A stretch of 22,581 nt of DNA from Clostridia bacterium (GTDB lineage Bacteria; Bacillota_A; Clostridia; Oscillospirales; Acutalibacteraceae), in NCBI GenBank assembly GCA_024699005.1, contig JAILQN010000180.1:1-22581 (forward strand). The letters are read 5' to 3'. Both the position numbers and the translations under genes were made by a program. Under the pieces are notes generated by a model that was not told the DNA's origin, did not search any database, and worked only from the letters and a program-made list of their open reading frames with translations. Shown here piece after piece: positions 1-6,913 of the stretch. How positions within the stretch are numbered: the stretch's first letter is position 1; every line of letters starts with the position of its first letter.

Positions 1-631
1 GTTTGCGGACCAGCCAGAATATCTTGAAGATCAGATACAGCGCCAGTATAATGACCGCAGCCGAGGATATCGTATACAGAACGCGGTACCACGAGGCGGC
101 GTCACCGAACTCCTTATAATAGCAAGTCAGTTCAAACAGAATCAGAGCCGCCCATATCCATTTCGGTACGCCCGAAAAAACCTCGGGCAGAACGTTTATA
201 TCCGACCGCCTTGATGCAAGTGCGATCCCCGCCGCCAAAACAAGATGGAACACGGTAATAATGAGCTTTTCAAGAATCAGATTATCTCCTGTATACTGCG
301 CGAACAGAGAGTAAAACATCTCAACGGTGCAGTCGCAGATTATCACCGTAAAGAACGTCCTGGCCTGCCGACGGTCGTCGAACAGCGCGTAAGAGGCTGT
401 TATCAGCAGCGCAGCGGAGATCATATCCGCAAAGCCGTCAAAGTCATACAGATAACGGGACAGCGCCGGCGCAACGGCAAAAGCGTTTACGGCGAATAAT
501 GCGGCAAACAAAATATAAGCCCAAACCTTGCGGACGGGCGTTTTACTAAAAACGAGCCGTAGGATAAGAAAAATACTGACTCCGGCGGAAATATCGGATA
601 AAAGATAGCAAGTGGATGAGATAAGCGTCAT
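1..631 (-). CDS. Multi-pass membrane protein, probable N-terminal sensor part of a GHKL/AgrC-type histidine kinase (partial)
   Basis: An open frame starts at an ATG at 629-631 on the minus strand and runs off the left edge after about 210 codons. The translation is very hydrophobic and shows about six membrane-spanning stretches separated by short polar loops, for example WAYILFAALFAVNAFAV, WIWAALILFELTCYY and SSAAVILALYLIFKIFWLV. The start lies one base past the stop of the upstream LytTR response regulator, so the two genes are almost certainly translationally coupled. LytTR regulators are usually paired with kinases that have a polytopic sensor and a GHKL ATPase domain; that domain would lie beyond the window and is not seen. 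The kinase call therefore rests on membrane topology and gene order. An unrelated membrane protein is the alternative. Confidence 0.75.
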   Translation of the reverse strand, partial: MTLISSTCYLLSDISAGVSIFLILRLVFSKTPVRKVWAYILFAALFAVNAFAVAPALSRYLYDFDGFADMISAALLITASYALFDDRRQARTFFTVIICDCTVEMFYSLFAQYTGDNLILEKLIITVFHLVLAAGIALASRRSDINVLPEVFSGVPKWIWAALILFELTCYYKEFGDAASWYRVLYTISSAAVIILALYLIFKIFWLVRK

Positions 632-632
632 A

Positions 633-1328
633 TTATTTGTTTTCTGCCAGCCACTGAGTGTATCTTCTTAAAAAATCGGTTTTCTGACGGCGGCTGACTG
701 TCACGATATCGCCGTTGTCCATGGTTATCCTGTCATCTTTGTGGCGTTCAGCGTGTGCGAGATTGATTATTTCGCTGCGGTTCACGCGGAAGAAAGCTCC
801 CGCCGGGAGATCCTTTTCAATATCGTAAAGTGTCCTGCGGGAATTGTAGACCGTGCCTGATGTAACGACAGAGATGTTCGATTTGCCGGGAAGGCGAAAG
901 ATGCGGATGATCTCATTTGCCGGTATGCTCAGATCCGTCATCACCATGACCGGTCTTTTTTCGTTGAGACCCGAAAAAAACGTGTCGAATGTTTTTTTGA
1001 TCTTCAAGGCATCGACCGGTTTTAATATGAATCTGAGGTGCTTGACCTCATAGGAGTCGAAAATGTATTCCGGAAATGCAGAGAAAAAGACGATATCCGA
1101 TCCGGCGGAGTTCTCACGCAGTTTTTTCGCAAGCCCGAGCCCGTCCTCACCGGGCAGACGGCAATCGATAAAGATAAGGTCGAATTGCGTATCGGCTGAG
1201 AGAAGTTTTTCTGCGTCGTAAAAACAGCGGATTTCGGATCTTATCCCTCTGCGGTCAAGATCCTCCGCGATAAGGCAGGATATTTCTTCGGTTATGACCT
1301 TTTCGTCATCGCATACGGCAATCTTCAT
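633..1328 (-). CDS. LytTR-family response regulator
   Basis: The 231-residue protein has the usual length and two-domain layout of LytTR/AgrA-type regulators. Residues 1-120 are a receiver domain with the acidic pocket CDDE at 6-9, the phosphoacceptor Asp55 in FIDCRLPGEDG, a Ser in the FFSAF strand and the conserved Lys in FILKP. Residues 130-228 form a LytTR DNA-binding domain, recognisable from FFRVNRSEIINL, the following MDNGDIVTVSRR strand and the FLRRY end. A GAGGT ribosome-binding site lies about 8 bases upstream of the ATG. The gene has a strong consensus promoter and two tandem operators upstream (1360-1469), which suggests that it regulates itself. It is followed immediately by the probable sensor kinase. 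The same operator upstream of 3736 suggests that its targets include the neighbouring surface-protein locus. Confidence 0.95.
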   Translation of the reverse strand: MKIAVCDDEKVITEEISCLIAEDLDRRGIRSEIRCFYDAEKLLSADTQFDLIFIDCRLPGEDGLGLAKKLRENSAGSDIVFFSAFPEYIFDSYEVKHLRFILKPVDALKIKKTFDTFFSGLNEKRPVMVMTDLSIPANEIIRIFRLPGKSNISVVTSGTVYNSRRTLYDIEKDLPAGAFFRVNRSEIINLAHAERHKDDRITMDNGDIVTVSRRQKTDFLRRYTQWLAENK

Positions 1329-1359
1329 GTTATTACCTCGTCGGGATTTTTCACTTTTT

Positions 1360-1389
1360 ATTATAATAAAGAACGTGCGGAAATGTCAA
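1360..1389 (-). promoter_or_regulatory. Consensus sigma-A promoter of the LytTR two-component operon
   Basis: On the minus strand TTGACA (1389-1384) and TATAAT (1365-1360) are separated by 18 bases. Both hexamers are perfect matches to the sigma-A consensus. The -10 box is about 31 bases upstream of the response regulator start. The proximal LytTR operator begins about 10 bases upstream of the -35 box, a placement compatible with activation, or with modulation of an already strong promoter. Confidence 0.8.
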
Positions 1390-1399
1390 ATTATTCATC

Positions 1400-1430
1400 G
1401 CAAACGGTCGAAATACTGCACTAAACGGCA
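1400..1430 (-). promoter_or_regulatory. LytTR-type direct-repeat operator, promoter-proximal copy
   Basis: On the minus strand the half-sites GCCGTTTAG (from 1429) and ACCGTTTGC (from 1408) are spaced exactly 21 bp start to start, two helical turns. This is the architecture known for AgrA and other LytTR regulators, whose half-sites centre on a GTT core. The spacer ends in ATTTCG, as does the one at 3614-3644. Confidence 0.75.
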
Positions 1431-1438
1431 AAAAAATC

Positions 1439-1469
1439 GTAAACGGTCAAAAATTGTCGACAAGCGGCA
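1439..1469 (-). promoter_or_regulatory. LytTR-type direct-repeat operator, distal copy
   Basis: On the minus strand the half-sites GCCGCTTGT (from 1468) and ACCGTTTAC (from 1447) are again spaced 21 bp. The whole 31-bp unit matches the operator at 3614-3644 at 25 of 31 positions, including the spacer core TCGACAA. Its offset from the proximal operator is 39 bp. Confidence 0.75.
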
Positions 1470-1478
1470 GTTTCATAC

Positions 1479-1507
1479 TTGCGGTTGATCAGTAAAGATG
1501 GTACAAT
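1479..1507 (+). promoter_or_regulatory. Candidate promoter for the exported LRR_5-like gene
   Basis: TTGCGG (1479-1484) and TACAAT (1502-1507) are 17 bases apart and point toward the gene at 1658. The -35 is only a partial match. The two operators at 1400-1469 lie just upstream but read in the opposite direction, so divergent control is possible but not shown. A transcript from here would carry the inverted-repeat element at 1517-1637 in its leader. Confidence 0.4.
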
Positions 1508-1516
1508 CTCAGAGCA

Positions 1517-1637
1517 GAGAGTTGAGAGTGAAGAGCGGAGTTTTTTGCGCGGCAGAAAACTTGTTGTTTTGCAGCCTAATGCGTATCTGTATATGAAAGA
1601 ATCACAACTCGTTCTCCACTCTTAACGCTCAACTCTC
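1517..1637. repeat. Small inverted-repeat (MITE-like) element, copy 1
   Basis: A 24-bp left arm (1517-1540) and a 24-bp right arm (1614-1637) are inverted repeats of each other with 3 mismatches, rich in GAGAGTTGAG-type sequence. The core (about 1541-1613) contains TTGTTGTTTTGCAGCC. It aligns base for base over most of its length with the sequence downstream of the next gene (3466-3570), so this is a dispersed repeat. No coding capacity is visible. The right arm ends 6 bases before the ribosome-binding site of the following gene. Confidence 0.7.
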
Positions 1638-1657
1638 ATAATAGAGGTGTCTTGATT

Positions 1658-3463
1658 ATGAAAAGATTTCTTGCTCTTGCGCTTTCCTTTCTTCTCACCC
1701 TTTTGCTCGGATTATCCGCCGTTGCCGACACAAGCGGGGACGGGCTGTTTACCTATACCGTCAATGATGACGGCGAGGGCGGATATTATGTCTCGATCAC
1801 CTCTTATGACGGTGTTTTTGAGGGTGATCTTGTTTTGCCGGATGAACTCGGCGGATACCCGGTGACCGATTACAGGGGAAATGTTACCGCCGCCACGGCG
1901 GAACCGGGCAGCGCCGGGCTGTATACCACGCATCTTACCACCCTGACGTTGCCGAAGCACCTTAACAATTTCAGGATCAGCAAGGGATTTTTCTCCGTCG
2001 AACGCTATGTCACTCCCGCGGACGCCGACGCGGTATATGCGGATGAGGTCGGCGCTCTCTACAGCTCCGACGGTACTGAATTCTACGCCTGGCCGGCTTA
2101 TAACCCGACAAAGGAATACCGGATAGCCGACACCGTCACGACGATTTACGACGCAGGGATGTATTCCAAATATCTTGAACGTTTATATATCCCGGGTTCT
2201 GTCAGAGAAATCCCGAATACGGCCTGTACCTTTGCGCAGAGCCTTCGGGAGGTCTTCCTCGGCGAAGGCGTGGAGACTATTGCCGACAACGCCACCGGGG
2301 TATGCCCCGCAATGGAGCGCTTTGTTCTGCCTTCCACTCTCACGACCATCGGCGGCAACGGTCTTTCCGGGCTGGCCAAGGTCAAAGAGCTTGTTATCCC
2401 GGCATCCGTTACGTCGGTGGGCGGTGCCGCGCTCTCGGACAATGCGGAGATGGAGAGGGTCGTTTTCCTTGGCTTCCCGGACACCTTTGTCGGCGGCAGG
2501 CTCAATTTCGGCAGTGATCCCGCGCTCACAGATATATATTTCGCGGGCACGGAGGCTGAATTCAACGCCTCAGCCCTCGCCTCCGCCATTCCGGAGGGCG
2601 TGACGGCTCATTTTGAAGCGGATTACGTAAACGCCGACAACGTGAAGACCGACTTTGACGGCGCAAACCTCACTCTTGACGGCGATATCGGCGGCGGCAC
2701 GGAAGACAGCCTCTACGCCTGGGACTTTTACCGCGACGAAGCGGCGACACTCGCTCTCGGCGCGGAGACGGGCAGCGTCGGAGAATTCGCGTTCCACGAT
2801 TTTTCACAGCTCTCCGAGCTTGTCATAGCCGGCGATGACGTGTCCGTCGCGGCAAACGCCTTTGCCGGCTGCGGCAGTCTTAAAACGGTCATCTGCGCCG
2901 GTAATGTCGTTTTCGGTGACGGCGCTTTACCGGAAGACGTAGCCGTTTTTGCCCCCGAGGGGGCTGCGGTCTCCGGCGCGGACAACGTTGCGTATTATTC
3001 TTTCTCCGGCGGCGAACTCACCTTCTCCGGCGATATCGACACCGACGCCTACAGCTTTCTTGACACTGTCGCCTGGATGTGCGCGCGCTTCGGCGGGATC
3101 ATGAAGATAAACGTGAGTTCCCTTTGTCTTTCCGGCGTGAGCTTTTATTATTACGATGAAAACGGCGATAAACGGATGCTCGAGGACAACAGGATCGTCG
3201 ATGGCTACGTTCGGATCGAAGCAAATAAGGACGGCAAGGACGTTATTATCAGCTTCAACGAGCTTTGTGAAGGCATAGCCGATGAAAGTCTTGACAGCTT
3301 CCGTTTCGTCACCGGCACCGGGGAACACGGGGAAAACGTCGACATCCCGGTAAAAATAAGCTTCGGCGAGAACATCGTCATCGGTATAAGAAGGGTGCTC
3401 AAGGCGATAGTCACCCTGCTGAACAGGCTGTTTAAGCTGCTGAAGAAGCTTGGAGGGACGTAG
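1658..3463 (+). CDS. Exported LRR_5/BspA-like repeat protein with cationic C-terminal helix
   Basis: The protein has about 601 residues. The ATG at 1658 is preferred over the in-frame TTG at 1652 because AGAGG at 1643-1647 is 10 bases from the ATG and only 4 from the TTG. Residues 1-23 form a signal peptide (KRF, a hydrophobic core, cleavage near AVA-DTS). The body carries degenerate LRR_5 units such as LPSTLTTIGGNGLSGLAKVK and IPASVTSVGGAAL, typical of surface beta-solenoid proteins in gut Clostridia. Later units diverge. The last 30 residues (IRRVLKAIVTLLNRLFKLL and flanks) form a strongly basic amphipathic helix, perhaps for membrane or envelope association. There is no dockerin, LPxTG-like signal or catalytic domain. 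Its function is unknown, with adhesion or surface display the likely role. A dispersed repeat and a terminator follow. Confidence 0.85.
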   Translation: MKRFLALALSFLLTLLLGLSAVADTSGDGLFTYTVNDDGEGGYYVSITSYDGVFEGDLVLPDELGGYPVTDYRGNVTAATAEPGSAGLYTTHLTTLTLPKHLNNFRISKGFFSVERYVTPADADAVYADEVGALYSSDGTEFYAWPAYNPTKEYRIADTVTTIYDAGMYSKYLERLYIPGSVREIPNTACTFAQSLREVFLGEGVETIADNATGVCPAMERFVLPSTLTTIGGNGLSGLAKVKELVIPASVTSVGGAALSDNAEMERVVFLGFPDTFVGGRLNFGSDPALTDIYFAGTEAEFNASALASAIPEGVTAHFEADYVNADNVKTDFDGANLTLDGDIGGGTEDSLYAWDFYRDEAATLALGAETGSVGEFAFHDFSQLSELVIAGDDVSVAANAFAGCGSLKTVICAGNVVFGDGALPEDVAVFAPEGAAVSGADNVAYYSFSGGELTFSGDIDTDAYSFLDTVAWMCARFGGIMKINVSSLCLSGVSFYYYDENGDKRMLEDNRIVDGYVRIEANKDGKDVIISFNELCEGIADESLDSFRFVTGTGEHGENVDIPVKISFGENIVIGIRRVLKAIVTLLNRLFKLLKKLGGT

Positions 3464-3465
3464 AC

Positions 3466-3570
3466 GCAGAGTGGCGTTATTTGCTGCAGTGAGCTTGCTG
3501 TTTTGCAGCCCAAAGCGCGTCCATGTAAGACAACGACCACAACTTCACACGTCACTTTCAACTCTCACAC
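3466..3570. repeat. Small dispersed repeat, copy 2 (left arm lost)
   Basis: The segment from GAGTGGCGTT through CTTGCTGTTTTGCAGCC to CAACTCTCA aligns with copy 1 at about 1533-1637 with roughly 70% identity and small gaps. The right terminal arm survives in part. The left arm is replaced by the 3' end of the gene ending at 3463. The two copies therefore flank that gene in the same orientation. Confidence 0.65.
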
Positions 3571-3573
3571 ATT

Positions 3574-3606
3574 ACCGCAGGGCAGATCTTCCTGCGGTCT
3601 TTTTTT
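3574..3606 (+). terminator. Rho-independent terminator after the LRR_5-like gene
   Basis: The perfect 8-bp stem ACCGCAGG / CCTGCGGT (3574-3581 and 3591-3598) is followed by C and seven T residues. It ends the 1658-3463 transcript and separates it from the operator and promoter of the next locus. Confidence 0.85.
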
Positions 3607-3613
3607 GTCTGTT

Positions 3614-3644
3614 TGCCGTTTATCGACAAATTTCGACCGTTCAT
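3614..3644 (+). promoter_or_regulatory. LytTR-type operator upstream of the cohesin-dockerin locus
   Basis: The half-sites GCCGTTTAT (from 3615) and ACCGTTCAT (from 3636) are 21 bp apart, with spacer core TCGACAA. The unit matches the distal operator of the response regulator at 25 of 31 positions and reads toward the gene at 3736, whose start is 91 bp downstream. A weak -10 candidate is TATATG at 3669-3674 with no good -35, as expected for an activator-dependent promoter. The rest of 3645-3735 holds only the leader and an AGGAGG ribosome-binding site. Confidence 0.75.
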
Positions 3645-3735
3645 ACACATTCCTTATTGATCATATTGTATATGAAAAAATCTTGTGTTAAAACTAAAAT
3701 GAAACCTAAACGCTCTGATAACAGGAGGAAGATTT

Positions 3736-6700
3736 ATGACAAGAAAGCTGTTGAGTATTCTGATTTGCTGCGTTCTTATGATCAGCGCGGCTCCCGTCGG
3801 CGTTTTTGCTGTTGAAGGCGCAGATGACGGGCATATCGATCTCGATCTCGAAGAGTCTTACGACGACGATCCTGCTGATGACGGTCCCGATGAACCGGAC
3901 GAGCCTTCGGCCTCGCGATCCGAACCCGGAAAGTGCGGCGAAAATGTTACATACTCTTTTGATGAAAGCAGTGGTGTTCTGACCGTCAGCGGCACCGGAG
4001 CGATGTATGATTATTATCTGGATGCGCCCTCACCGTTTTCAGGCAAAGAAAGCATCCGCAACGTAATAATAGAATCCGGAGTAACGTCGATCGGACAATT
4101 AGCGTTCTATCTCTGTAAGGGTATCGAAAGCATCACTATTCCGGACAGCGTGATCTCGATAGGCCCGAGGGCGCTTGCCGCTTGCGTGAGATTGACAAAT
4201 CTGCGTCTGCCCGGCGGAGTTGCGTCTGTTGGGGACGATGCGTTTTTCCGCTCCGGAATTGAGACATTAGAGGTATCTCCGGACAATCAGGTCTTTCACA
4301 GCGCGGGAAACTGTCTTATTGAAACAAAAACCGGAACTCTTCTTTTAGGCTGCAAAAACAGCGTTATACCTGCCGACGGCAGCGTGACCGCTATCGGTGA
4401 CGGCGCCTTCTCCGGGAACACGGAAATCAAAAACGTCATCTTGCCTGACTGCATTGTTTCGATCGGAGACAGCGCTTTTGACGGATGTGCCGGGCTGAAG
4501 GAAATATCAATACCGGGCAGCGTGAAAGATATCGGAGCCAGTGCATTTGAGAGCTGTACCGGCATAACTGCCGTAACCGTACCGGGCAGCGTTCAGACCA
4601 TCGGCAGCAACGCGTTTGACGGTTGTTCCGGACTTGAGAGCGCAACGATCGAAGACGGTGTGACTTCGATCAGTCCGGCGATGTTCGAGGATTGTGAAGC
4701 GCTTCGCAGTGTTTCAATCTCCGGCAGCATGAAGACAATAGAAAATTACGCTTTTTACAATTGCAAAAATCTTACAGATATTACATTGCCGGAAGGTCTG
4801 ACGACCATAGGAGGCTGGGCTTTTGAAAATTGCGTGGCGCTCACAGACGTTTCCATTCCGTCGGGCGTGACCGCTATGGAGAACGATATTTTCATCGGCT
4901 GTACCGGTATTGAAAAAATGGAAGTCAGGGACGGTAATCCCGTTTACCACAGCGCAGGCAACTGCATTATAGAAACAGACAGCGGGCTTCTGATATCCGG
5001 ATGCAAAAACAGTGTCATTCCGGACGACGGCAGCGTCAGGGCGATAGATTGGGAGGCATTCAGCGGCTGTACCGGACTTAAAACCATAACCATTCCCGCC
5101 AGCGTCTCATATATAGACACGCAGGCATTCAGCGGCTGCACGGGACTTGAAGAGCTGATAATATCCGAGGGCGTTGAGTCAATAGGGTACGCCGCGTTCT
5201 GCGGCTGTTCTTCACTGAAAAGCGTAACCATCCCCGCAACCGTAAATGATATAGATCTTATCGCGTTTGCCGAATGCGACGCTCTCACACAAATGACGGT
5301 GAGCGAAGAGAACCCCGTTTATCACAGCGCAGGGAACTGCATCATCGAAACCGGAACAAAGACACTGATAACCGGATGCAAAACGGCGGAAATACCCGGT
5401 GACGGCAGTGTTGCGGCGATATGCGAAGACGCGTTTTTAGGGTGCGCGGGTCTTGAGAGCGTGATAATACCGGATGGAGTGACAGCAATACCCCAAGGGG
5501 CGTTTTTCGGCTGTACCGACCTTAAAAACCTGATATTGCCGGAGGGACTGCTCTCAATAGGCGCTTACGCGTTTCAGGATTGTGTATCTCTTGATAATAT
5601 CAATAACAACGTAACATATGATGGTGAGAACACGCGTTCCTATTCAGCAATAACGCTCCCGGAAAGTTTAACGGAAATAGGCGCAGAAGCATTTTCCAAT
5701 TGCCGCAGCCTGCCCTGGATGATAGTTATACCCGGCAGTGTAAAAACAATACCCTACGGGGCTTTTTCCTGCTGTGAAAATCTTGAACGCGTCGTTATCT
5801 CAGACGGAACGGAAAACATTGACGATTCTGCGTTCTCCAAATGCTCTGAACTTAATGCCATAACCATTCCTGCGAGCGTGGTGTCAATAGGCGATACTTT
5901 TATAAGCAGCACGAATGACACTGTGGTCATTATCGGCGCCGCAGATTCCTGCGCTCAGGAATGGGCTGACGAACATCACATGACGTTTGTTTCCGAAGGC
6001 GATAAATATGAACTCAAAAGCGGCTGGCTTTCAAATGACATATCCTATATCATTGACGACAACGGCGTACTGACTATCAGCGGAACGGGCGAAATGAGGG
6101 ATCTTACCGAGAATTCCCCGTTCAGAGGCAATGAGTCCATAAAAAAAATCGTGATAGAGGACGGCGTCACGTCCATAGGCGATTGGGAGTTTATGGACTG
6201 TTCGGGAGTAACAGGCGTTACCATCCCCGGGAGCGTAAAATCAATAGGCAATCTGGCGTTCGACGGATGTTCCGGTTTGACAAACGTTACACTGCCGGAG
6301 GGGCTTGAATATTTAGGCCCCAGGTACAACAACGGCGCTTTTCGCAGCTGTACGGGGCTGACCGATATAACTCTGCCCGGAGGCATAGGTTATGTCGGTG
6401 ACAGGCTGTTCGGCGGCTGCGAGAATCTGGAACGCGTGGTCATAATAAACGGCGTGACAACAATAGAAGACGATGCGTTCATCGGCTGTTCAAAGCTTAA
6501 AACCGTAATCATCCCTCCGACTGTTGACGAAATAGCTCCGGCTGTTGTGCCGGAAAGCGCGACAGTCGTCGGCGCCGCCGGATCTTTTGCCGAGGACTGG
6601 GCGAATAATAATGACCGGAGATTTGAGGAATACTCAAAGGGCGACGTTGACGGTAACGGAGAAATCCTGGCAAGCGATGCGAGACTTGCTCTTCGCGCCT

Positions 6701-6849
6701 CCGCAAAACTTGAGCAGCTCGGAGACTGGCAGACAAAACTGGCAGACGTCGACGGCAGCGGTGAAATACATGCAGACGATGCAAGACAGATCCTCAGATT
6801 TTCAGCAAAACTTCAGTCTGCTTTTGAAGTTGCCGCTTTAAAAAAATGA
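3736..6849 (+). CDS. LRR_5 (BspA-like) surface protein with C-terminal type I dockerin
   Basis: The 1037-residue protein starts at an ATG 7 bases after AGGAGG. Residues 1-25 are a signal peptide, followed by an Asp/Glu-rich stretch (about 26-62). Two CGENVTYSFD / GVLTVSGTGAM-type modules (about 67-95 and near 757-780) each introduce a run of LRR_5 units of the form AFxGCxGLxxVTIPxSVxxIG, more than twenty in all. A subunit with HSAGNCIIET appears three times (from 4291, 4942 and 5317). Residues 968-1030 are a dockerin with two calcium loops, DVDGNGEILASD and DVDGSGEIHADD, each followed by an A-R-x-x-LR helix. LRR_5 proteins bind host or polymer surfaces in characterised cases. The dockerin implies non-covalent attachment to a cohesin such as those encoded downstream. 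It is the first gene of the operator-linked locus. Confidence 0.93.
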   Translation: MTRKLLSILICCVLMISAAPVGVFAVEGADDGHIDLDLEESYDDDPADDGPDEPDEPSASRSEPGKCGENVTYSFDESSGVLTVSGTGAMYDYYLDAPSPFSGKESIRNVIIESGVTSIGQLAFYLCKGIESITIPDSVISIGPRALAACVRLTNLRLPGGVASVGDDAFFRSGIETLEVSPDNQVFHSAGNCLIETKTGTLLLGCKNSVIPADGSVTAIGDGAFSGNTEIKNVILPDCIVSIGDSAFDGCAGLKEISIPGSVKDIGASAFESCTGITAVTVPGSVQTIGSNAFDGCSGLESATIEDGVTSISPAMFEDCEALRSVSISGSMKTIENYAFYNCKNLTDITLPEGLTTIGGWAFENCVALTDVSIPSGVTAMENDIFIGCTGIEKMEVRDGNPVYHSAGNCIIETDSGLLISGCKNSVIPDDGSVRAIDWEAFSGCTGLKTITIPASVSYIDTQAFSGCTGLEELIISEGVESIGYAAFCGCSSLKSVTIPATVNDIDLIAFAECDALTQMTVSEENPVYHSAGNCIIETGTKTLITGCKTAEIPGDGSVAAICEDAFLGCAGLESVIIPDGVTAIPQGAFFGCTDLKNLILPEGLLSIGAYAFQDCVSLDNINNNVTYDGENTRSYSAITLPESLTEIGAEAFSNCRSLPWMIVIPGSVKTIPYGAFSCCENLERVVISDGTENIDDSAFSKCSELNAITIPASVVSIGDTFISSTNDTVVIIGAADSCAQEWADEHHMTFVSEGDKYELKSGWLSNDISYIIDDNGVLTISGTGEMRDLTENSPFRGNESIKKIVIEDGVTSIGDWEFMDCSGVTGVTIPGSVKSIGNLAFDGCSGLTNVTLPEGLEYLGPRYNNGAFRSCTGLTDITLPGGIGYVGDRLFGGCENLERVVIINGVTTIEDDAFIGCSKLKTVIIPPTVDEIAPAVVPESATVVGAAGSFAEDWANNNDRRFEEYSKGDVDGNGEILASDARLALRASAKLEQLGDWQTKLADVDGSGEIHADDARQILRFSAKLQSAFEVAALKK

Positions 6850-6913
6850 TATTATCGAATGATGTATTCATTTTGTTTTATCTGTAATAAAAACCTTAGG
6901 AGATATTTGTAAT

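Noticed and set aside
245..499. An 84-codon plus-strand frame near the left edge
   Set aside because: It is antisense to the continuous membrane-protein frame on the minus strand, which has clear transmembrane helices and a coupled start.
6850..6913. GAATGATGTATTC, considered as a terminator or promoter between the first two genes of the surface locus
   Set aside because: The stem is only four base pairs with no T-run, and no convincing -35/-10 pair is present. The gap looks like an ordinary intergenic leader.
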